Of a DNA stretch of 5,701 nt, positions 1 to 5,701 are shown one piece after another. The position numbers and the translations under genes are program-made. The DNA is from Chrysiogenales bacterium (lineage in GTDB: Bacteria > Acidobacteriota > Aminicenantia > UBA2199), in contig SPCN01000157.1 in NCBI GenBank assembly GCA_004525465.1, positions 1 through 5,701 on the forward strand. The letters are read 5' to 3'. Below the pieces are notes generated by a model. The model made no database searches, was not told the DNA's origin, and saw nothing but the letters and a program-made list of their open reading frames with translations. Positions within the stretch are counted from its first letter, which is position 1, and each line of letters starts with the position of its first letter.

Positions 1-418
1 CCCGGGAATTGCTTTCCTTTTCCTTGGCCAGCTTCAGGTCCAGTTCGGCATTCTTGTAGGTGAAAAATATTTTGCCGCCGGTGAACACGGGTTGGACGAT
101 CTGAAAAGTGAAGGCGTAATTTTTGGTAAACCGCATGGAAACACTGGTTGCTTCGCCACCGGGATACAATGGCGGGATCTCAATGGCCATTAGCTTTTCA
201 TCCAGTATCTTGCTCCCTTGCAAGGTCACTTCCGGCAGAAAACCGAAGTTCTGCAGCAGGCGGTAGCGGTACTGCCTGACCTCCTGCTGGCTGATCTGAT
301 AGGTAGTATTGTTGGTCAAAGCCAGTTCGATCGCCTGGTCGACGGTAAGGTCCATGGTTGCCGTCTGAGTGAATCCCAAGCTCCCCATCAACAGCAAGAC
401 AAGCAATGCTCTTTTCAT
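1..418 (-). CDS. TolC-family outer-membrane efflux protein, N-terminal part (gene cut by left edge)
   Basis: Reading leftwards from an ATG at 416-418 the frame stays open for 139 codons to the window edge. The product starts with a typical signal peptide: basic MKR, then a leucine-rich hydrophobic core at about residues 4-16 and a small polar stretch ending near TQTA. The mature part opens with LTVDQAIELALTNN, the usual first helix of TolC-type outer-membrane factors. A long helical stretch (about 40-60) leads to FLPEVTLQG, and a later strand carries QPVFTGGK, close to the family's typical QPLF-GG motif. TolC proteins are trimeric channels crossing the outer membrane and periplasm that complete RND or ABC efflux pumps or type I secretion systems. 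About two thirds of a usual-length protein lies off the edge. AGGAGG at 423-428 sits 4 nt before the ATG, overlapping the end of the upstream regulator gene. The substrate cannot be inferred; adaptor and pump genes would be expected further left. Confidence 0.88.
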   Translation of the reverse strand, partial: MKRALLVLLLMGSLGFTQTATMDLTVDQAIELALTNNTTYQISQQEVRQYRYRLLQNFGFLPEVTLQGSKILDEKLMAIEIPPLYPGGEATSVSMRFTKNYAFTFQIVQPVFTGGKIFFTYKNAELDLKLAKEKESNSR

Positions 419-422
419 GTTG

Positions 423-428
423 CCTCCT
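423..428 (-). promoter_or_regulatory. Ribosome binding site of the TolC-family gene, overlapping the regulator's stop codon
   Basis: On the minus strand AGGAGG lies 4 nt before the TolC-gene ATG at 418. The regulator's TAG stop occupies 429-427, so the site overlaps the stop codon. Ribosomes finishing the regulator would arrive on the TolC initiation site, which suggests translational coupling and a shared mRNA. The spacing is slightly short, but the match to the anti-Shine-Dalgarno sequence is perfect. Confidence 0.75.
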
Positions 429-1035
429 AAATAAGAATGCCGCTCTTTAACAATTTCATGATCAGTTTCTTCTGCTTCTCATGATTCTCATGATTCGTGG
501 AATCGTCCTTGATCGAATCCCAGAATGCCCCTTCCAGCAGGTTTCTCAGGGCAATTCCGATCATCTCCACGTCGAACTCCCCGAGGATTTCGGGGCGCAC
601 GATGTCTTTCATGAATTCGCCCAAGTTTATGGCGATCTCCTGCCTTCTTCGCAGTTCTAAATTAATATGATCATCGATATCCTCATGTTCATTGGCGACC
701 ATATGGTGGTCCCGAATCATCATTCTTAAAAAGTCGCGCTTCTCCTGAACGAAATCAAGCGAGAGATCGATGATTTCCTCAATGATGAGAGATTTATCCT
801 TGTTTTCGGCCATCAATACCCTGCCTTTTTCAGTTATTTCGCTCTGAAAACGAGTGAAAAGCTCCAAAAACAGGGAACTTTTGCTCTCGAAATAATTGTA
901 AAGCGTCGGTTTTGAGATCTCGCATTTTTCGGCGATCATATCCATGGAAGTGTTTTTGTAGCCGTTAATAGTGAAAAGCGACTCGCTGTGATTCAAAACA
1001 AAATCACGCATCGCCTCTTCTTTGGTTTTAACCAA
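427..1035 (-). CDS. TetR/AcrR-family transcriptional regulator
   Basis: This 202-residue protein has the usual TetR-family length. The N-terminal DNA-binding domain covers about residues 5-56: a first helix (EEAMRDFVLNHSESLF), then FTINGYKNTSMDMIAEKC and the recognition segment ISKPTLYNYFESKSSLF, matching the family pattern T(S/L)xxIAxxxxxSKxTLYxYFxSKxxL. Residues from about 60 to the end are helical and variable, as expected of the ligand-binding and dimerisation domain, so the inducer cannot be predicted. The start is TTG at 1033-1035, chosen because GGAGGT lies 5 nt upstream; the next Met (residue 9) would cut into the first helix. The gene is followed after 8 bp by a TolC-family gene, so it is most likely a local repressor of an efflux operon. 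A strong promoter with an embedded inverted repeat upstream suggests autorepression. The family call is firm; the regulated system is inferred from position. Confidence 0.93.
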   Translation of the reverse strand: MVKTKEEAMRDFVLNHSESLFTINGYKNTSMDMIAEKCEISKPTLYNYFESKSSLFLELFTRFQSEITEKGRVLMAENKDKSLIIEEIIDLSLDFVQEKRDFLRMMIRDHHMVANEHEDIDDHINLELRRRQEIAINLGEFMKDIVRPEILGEFDVEMIGIALRNLLEGAFWDSIKDDSTNHENHEKQKKLIMKLLKSGILI

Positions 1036-1040
1036 TTTTT

Positions 1041-1046
1041 ACCTCC
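1041..1046 (-). promoter_or_regulatory. Ribosome binding site that fixes the TTG start of the tetR-type gene
   Basis: GGAGGT on the minus strand is separated by 5 nt (all A) from the TTG at 1033-1035. There is no ATG in frame at this distance, so this site decides for the TTG start. The 15-bp inverted repeat at 1048-1062 begins 1 bp further upstream. Confidence 0.75.
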
Positions 1047-1047
1047 A

Positions 1048-1062
1048 GTAAAATAATTTTAC
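1048..1062. promoter_or_regulatory. Perfect 15-bp inverted repeat in the tetR leader, possible second operator
   Basis: GTAAAAT-A-ATTTTAC has two perfect 7-bp arms around a single base. It lies in the predicted 5' leader of the regulator gene, about 25-40 nt after the likely transcription start and directly before the ribosome site. It is too AT-rich and its loop too small for a convincing RNA hairpin, so a protein-binding site is more likely. It shares the loose GT(T)AAA half-site character of the repeat inside the promoter, but the two are not copies of each other. Confidence 0.4.
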
Positions 1063-1093
1063 CCAAGGATAATTAATTTACTTTACGTAAGTT

Positions 1094-1122
1094 ATTTTAA
1101 CTCGGAGTTAAATTGATGTCAA
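1094..1122 (-). promoter_or_regulatory. Sigma-70-type promoter of the tetR-tolC operon
   Basis: On the minus strand a perfect -35 box TTGACA (1122-1117) is followed after exactly 17 bp by TAAAAT (1099-1094), five of six matches to the -10 consensus. The stretch just upstream (about 1123-1140) is A/T-rich and could act as an UP element; it lies over the 3' end of tag. Transcription would start near 1087, giving a leader of about 50 nt. This promoter lets the regulator operon be transcribed independently of tag, the upstream gene on the same strand. Confidence 0.7.
1096..1112. promoter_or_regulatory. Probable TetR-family operator inside the tetR promoter
   Basis: TTTAACTC-G-GAGTTAAA is a perfect inverted repeat, two 8-bp arms around one base. 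It occupies most of the spacer and all but one or two bases of the -10 box of the promoter at 1094-1122. Bound dimeric repressor here would block RNA polymerase, the standard arrangement for autoregulated TetR-family genes. It has no following T-run and its core is not GC-rich, so it is not a terminator for tag. A shorter palindrome, TTACGTAA (1083-1090), covers the predicted transcription start. Confidence 0.6.
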
Positions 1123-1130
1123 TAGAAATT

Positions 1131-1721
1131 TCAATATTTTTTTATTTTGTGGTCAAATGCGGCGAGGTTTTTATAGCGGAAACAGGAAACCAGATGATCG
1201 TTAACCATGCCGGTGGCCTGCATGTGGGCGTATATAATGGTGGAACCGACGAATTTGCAGCCGCGCCGCACCAGGTCTTTGCTTAATGAATCCGACAATT
1301 CGCTGCGAACCGGCAGTTTTGCCAGCGTTTTCCAGCGGTTCTGAATGGGGCGGTTGCCCACGAACGGCCAGATATACTTGTCAAAACTGCCGAATTCCTC
1401 CCTTATCTTTATAAAAGCCTTGGCATTGCCCACGGAAGCCGCGATCTTGCTGCGGTTACGGATCAATCCCGCATCGGCCAACAAGCCGGCGATCTTTTCA
1501 GGCCCGTAGAGCGCGACCTTGTCGAAATCGAACCCATCGTAGGCCCGGCGGTAGTTTTCCCTTTTTTTTAATATTAAAAACCAACTCAAACCGGCCTGAG
1601 CGCCCTCTAAAACCAGGAACTCGAACCATTTGCGGTCATCGTGCACGGGTACTCCCCATTCACGATCGTGGTAATCCATATAAAGCGGATCAGATAAGCA
1701 CCAGGGACAACGTTTCTTCAT
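1131..1721 (-). CDS. tag: DNA-3-methyladenine glycosylase I
   Basis: This enzyme removes 3-methyladenine from alkylated DNA by hydrolysing the N-glycosidic bond, the first step of base excision repair in the cytoplasm. The 196-residue protein aligns throughout with E. coli Tag. It opens with MKKRCPWCLSDPLYMDYHD and EWGVP, then LEGAQAGLSW, LKKRENYRRAYDGFD, RGCKFVGSTIIYAHMQATG and MVNDHLVSCF. The zinc-binding set known from E. coli Tag (Cys4, His17, His175, Cys179) is present as Cys5, His18, His176 and Cys180, and the conserved Glu38 and Trp46 as Glu39 and Trp47. The ATG at 1721 was chosen because AAGGAG lies 7 nt upstream and the homology starts there. An in-frame ATG at 1769 would add 16 unrelated residues and falls inside the predicted -10 box. 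The C-terminal tail is short and lysine-rich. The gene is divergent from the 635-residue gene and is followed after 95 bp by the tetR-type gene. It appears intact. Confidence 0.95.
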   Translation of the reverse strand: MKKRCPWCLSDPLYMDYHDREWGVPVHDDRKWFEFLVLEGAQAGLSWFLILKKRENYRRAYDGFDFDKVALYGPEKIAGLLADAGLIRNRSKIAASVGNAKAFIKIREEFGSFDKYIWPFVGNRPIQNRWKTLAKLPVRSELSDSLSKDLVRRGCKFVGSTIIYAHMQATGMVNDHLVSCFRYKNLAAFDHKIKKY

Positions 1722-1728
1722 GGCCGTA

Positions 1729-1734
1729 CTCCTT
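1729..1734 (-). promoter_or_regulatory. Ribosome binding site of tag, deciding its start
   Basis: AAGGAG on the minus strand ends 7 nt before the ATG at 1721. It supports this start over the longer in-frame ATG at 1769. A short GGGCC/GGCCC inverted repeat (about 1741-1762) lies just upstream in the leader and could form a small hairpin; I give it no function. Confidence 0.7.
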
Positions 1735-1767
1735 CTGGTCGGGCCAGGCCAGGGAGCGGCCCGGCAC

Positions 1768-1797
1768 ATAATAGAGGACGCGGGCCGGCAAAGTCAA
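1768..1797 (-). promoter_or_regulatory. Sigma-70-type promoter of tag
   Basis: On the minus strand TTGACT (1797-1792) and TATTAT (1773-1768) are separated by 18 bp, each five of six matches to consensus. Transcription would start near 1761, giving a leader of about 40 nt before the tag ATG. No inverted repeat or LexA-like box overlaps it, so nothing in the sequence shows damage-inducible control. Confidence 0.6.
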
Positions 1798-1811
1798 GCT
1801 CGGGCGGCGTG

Positions 1812-1840
1812 TTGACAATTAGCCGGGGAAGGTTTACATT
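1812..1840 (+). promoter_or_regulatory. Candidate sigma-70-type promoter of the 635-residue gene and uvrB
   Basis: TTGACA (1812-1817), a perfect -35 box, is followed after 17 bp by TACATT (1835-1840), four of six matches to the -10 consensus. The expected start point, about 7 nt downstream, falls on the A of the ATG at 1847. The -35 box lies 14 bp from the -35 box of the divergent tag promoter, so the two promoters are back to back and may compete for polymerase or share control. Confidence 0.45.
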
Positions 1841-3748
1841 TTGCAAATGGCCGTAACAGCAAATGAATTGGATCAGATCAAAAGCATACTGAATGGAAAA
1901 AAACTGCACATTTCCCGCCAGAAAATCGCCGCCAGTCTGGCCATGCTGGACGAATCACAGGAAATTTTCCCCCAACCTCAGCAAAAAGCGCTGCTGGTCC
2001 AGTTGCTGCACTTGTATGAAAATTCAAAAAAAAAGGTGGTCATCCAGCTGGAAGAACTGGGGGAAAAAGAACTGCCGCTGACCGTAGTCATGGGCGTCCT
2101 GGCCGAAGACTGGACAGGAATGGCCAATTCGATCCTGGGCATCATCCATCAAAAACACGGCAACGTGCTTTTTATAAAGGGATTTACCCTGACCTGCCAG
2201 GAGCGCAAACTGGGGGTCGTCCTGCTCTCTTTCCTGATCCAGACAGCGGAGGATTACGGCCGTTTCCTGAAAGACAAGAACAATCTCCTGGCCGCCCTCA
2301 AGGAAGCCTCGCAGGGCACTTTGGGCAAAACCCTGCTGCTGGAAGATGAAACCATCAAATTCGAAATTTACAACCAGACCATCAACACTATCAAAAGAAT
2401 GTACCGCGGGCCGGATATAGAAGAAATCATCGGTGAGAACGGCGAAACCCTGAAATTTTTCTCTTCACGTTCCCGGGAATACCTTCAGGAAAGAAAGCTC
2501 TCCGATCTGGCCGGGCTGGTGATCGACAATTACAAGTTCCAGAAACAGATCCGCGACGGCCAGGCCGACAAGAAGATCAGGATCAAGAATTTCGAGACCC
2601 TGGACGAGCACCTTACCGGCATCACTTTCGGCTGCTGGGAAGAAAATTTTTCAGTGGAAAATTTCCTGAAAACCCTGGATTTCATCGTGCCGGGACACAT
2701 CATCAAGCACCACAAGAGTTTTGTTTCCTCGGAAAAGATCCTGATCTACCGCATCGAGATCGTCGACAGCCATTACCAGCCGCTGAATCCCGATGCCATC
2801 AAATCAATTGAAAGTTCTCTTGAGAAACTGATCAGCACCTCGGTCGACGAAAAATTTTCACAGATAAAGTCCGTGGGCGGCTATGAGCATTACGCCCGGG
2901 CCATCATCCCCTTCCTGATGGAGGAATTAAAGGTCACCGGCATCAACCAGGTATTCATGAGCGTTGAAAAGAAAACCGAGTTCATGATGCAGCTGAAGCT
3001 CATCCTGGTTTCCAGGCAAAGCAAGAAAAACAACCTGAACAAACTGATCCGCCTTCTGGAAAGCCGCAATGGCATCGAGATCCTGTCGGTCATCCCGCCC
3101 CGCCTTTACCAGAACCACATCGAGATCAACATCATGAACCTGAAAATAGTTCTGAGCGAATTCGTTTCCATTGCCGCCATCTTCCAGTCCATCAAGAACA
3201 TTTTGAAAAGCCTGTACGGTCAGGTCCGTGATTTTGATGAGGGTTTGCGCGACAGCGACATGCGTTCCCTGATGGACCTGACCAGCGAAGTGCGTTCCAT
3301 TAACCCCCTGCTGATCAAGGAAATCTACTACAATTTCGATGAGATCTACCGCCTGGAGACCCCGCCCAAGATCATGGCCGAGATCATGAAGCTGGTTTGC
3401 GAGACTATCAAGTCGGCCAAAAAGCAGGAAATGGACCGGGTGATTGTCAAGTACAAGCACATCCGCCATGAACTGAAAAATGAATTTATTAAAACCATTT
3501 TTGTCATTTCCTACGTCAAGGAAAAGAAAATTATCAGCAAATTCATCAACAACCTGCACAACATCGAAGTTTATTTCACCCGCATCGAATGGGAGCAGCG
3601 TTTTTACCTGATCCTGATATTCAAGAAAAACAACCTGGCGCTTCCCGAAGACGAGTTAAAAAAGGTCAAAACCGAGGTGCTGGATAAATTCCTTAAAAAC
3701 GCATTGATCATCGACGCCACCCAGCAGAGCGTCGATGAGGAGTGCTGA
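1841..3748 (+). CDS. Unrecognised 635-residue soluble protein with ACT-like modules, upstream of uvrB
   Basis: I do not recognise this protein as a member of a named family. It has no signal peptide, no membrane segment and no nucleotide-binding or catalytic motif I can identify; it is rich in Lys, Glu, Ile and Leu. Residues about 80-135 look like an ACT domain: a strand (TVVMGVLAED), the turn DWTGM in place of the usual D-x-x-G-hydrophobic signature, a helix, HGNVLFIKGF and a closing strand. Weaker strand-helix-strand units with the same rhythm occur at about 298-332, 381-437 and 548-596; helical stretches fill about 205-240 and 440-545. Tandem ACT-like domains usually bind small ligands such as amino acids, so a regulatory role is a guess. 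Two starts compete: TTG at 1841, with GGGGAAGG 8 nt upstream, or ATG at 1847 on a possibly leaderless mRNA. The stop lies 13 nt before the uvrB ATG, so the two are probably co-transcribed. It appears intact. Confidence 0.85.
   Translation: MQMAVTANELDQIKSILNGKKLHISRQKIAASLAMLDESQEIFPQPQQKALLVQLLHLYENSKKKVVIQLEELGEKELPLTVVMGVLAEDWTGMANSILGIIHQKHGNVLFIKGFTLTCQERKLGVVLLSFLIQTAEDYGRFLKDKNNLLAALKEASQGTLGKTLLLEDETIKFEIYNQTINTIKRMYRGPDIEEIIGENGETLKFFSSRSREYLQERKLSDLAGLVIDNYKFQKQIRDGQADKKIRIKNFETLDEHLTGITFGCWEENFSVENFLKTLDFIVPGHIIKHHKSFVSSEKILIYRIEIVDSHYQPLNPDAIKSIESSLEKLISTSVDEKFSQIKSVGGYEHYARAIIPFLMEELKVTGINQVFMSVEKKTEFMMQLKLILVSRQSKKNNLNKLIRLLESRNGIEILSVIPPRLYQNHIEINIMNLKIVLSEFVSIAAIFQSIKNILKSLYGQVRDFDEGLRDSDMRSLMDLTSEVRSINPLLIKEIYYNFDEIYRLETPPKIMAEIMKLVCETIKSAKKQEMDRVIVKYKHIRHELKNEFIKTIFVISYVKEKKIISKFINNLHNIEVYFTRIEWEQRFYLILIFKKNNLALPEDELKKVKTEVLDKFLKNALIIDATQQSVDEEC
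3708..3738 (+). promoter_or_regulatory. 10-bp perfect stem-loop at the 635-residue gene / uvrB junction
   Basis: TCATCGACGC (3708-3717) and GCGTCGATGA (3729-3738) are perfect inverted copies around an 11-nt loop. The stem covers the last codons of the upstream gene, includes the alternative uvrB ATG at 3735 and runs into the GAGGAG at 3737-3742. It is followed by purine-rich sequence, not a T-run, so it is not an intrinsic terminator. In the mRNA it could hide the uvrB start region until a ribosome translating the upstream gene opens it. Confidence 0.5.
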
Positions 3749-3761
3749 AACTGACCGCCGC

Positions 3762-5701
<1,940 letters not shown>

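Noticed and set aside
218..430. A 70-codon plus-strand open frame at the left
   Set aside because: It is antisense to the signal peptide and first helices of the TolC-family gene, whose frame, signal peptide and ribosome site are convincing.
1096..1112. Inverted repeat considered as the terminator of tag
   Set aside because: The arms are AT-rich, there is no T-run in the tag direction, and the repeat lies precisely on a strong promoter, which fits an operator better.
1722..1850. SOS control (LexA box) of tag or the uvrB unit
   Set aside because: I found neither CTGT-N8-ACAG nor GAAC-N4-GTTC in the intergenic region.
2927..3559. A 210-codon open frame on the minus strand
   Set aside because: It lies wholly inside the 635-residue gene on the opposite strand and shows the low-complexity Val/Asp/Leu/Gln-rich composition of a reverse-strand shadow. 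It has no recognisable domain.
3708..3738. Stem-loop considered as a transcription terminator between the two plus-strand genes
   Set aside because: It lies inside the coding sequence and is followed by a purine-rich stretch, not a run of T, so it does not fit an intrinsic terminator.

Overview
The window looks like chromosomal DNA from a Gram-negative-type bacterium. It carries the start of a TolC-family outer-membrane efflux gene, so a double membrane is implied, and no plasmid, phage or insertion-sequence signature was seen. Base composition is near balanced: the regulatory gaps are AT-rich and uvrB is richer in G/C at third positions. Two of the five genes appear to use TTG starts with clear Shine-Dalgarno sites. 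The UvrB is recognisable but departs from well-known homologues at several usually conserved positions, and the gene upstream of it matches no family I know. That would fit a poorly sampled lineage, but I cannot name the taxon from sequence alone.

Layout: three genes lie on the minus strand and read leftwards: tag (1131-1721), a tetR-type regulator (427-1035) and a TolC-family gene that runs off the left edge (1-418). Two genes lie on the plus strand: an unrecognised 635-residue protein (1841-3748) and uvrB, which runs off the right edge (3762-5701, about 646 residues visible, ending inside the UVR motif). The two groups diverge from a compact intergenic region at about 1722-1840. It has a well-formed promoter in each direction, with the -35 boxes only 14 bp apart.

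The regulator and TolC genes form a tight pair: 8 bp apart, with the TolC ribosome site overlapping the regulator's stop codon. They are driven by a near-consensus promoter (TTGACA-17-TAAAAT). A perfect 17-bp inverted repeat sits in its spacer and -10 box, as expected for an autorepressed TetR-controlled efflux operon. A second, 15-bp inverted repeat lies in the leader just before the regulator's ribosome site.

The divergent side pairs two DNA-repair functions: Tag (3-methyladenine DNA glycosylase I, base excision) and UvrB (nucleotide excision). The 635-residue protein leads the uvrB transcription unit. It is soluble, lacks any catalytic motif I can see, and appears to contain one fairly convincing ACT-like module plus two or three weaker ones, so a regulatory or ligand-sensing role is possible. 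A 10-bp perfect stem-loop at its 3' end reaches into the uvrB start region and could couple translation of the two genes. The best leads for something undescribed are this protein, its ambiguous (possibly leaderless) start, and the uvrB junction.
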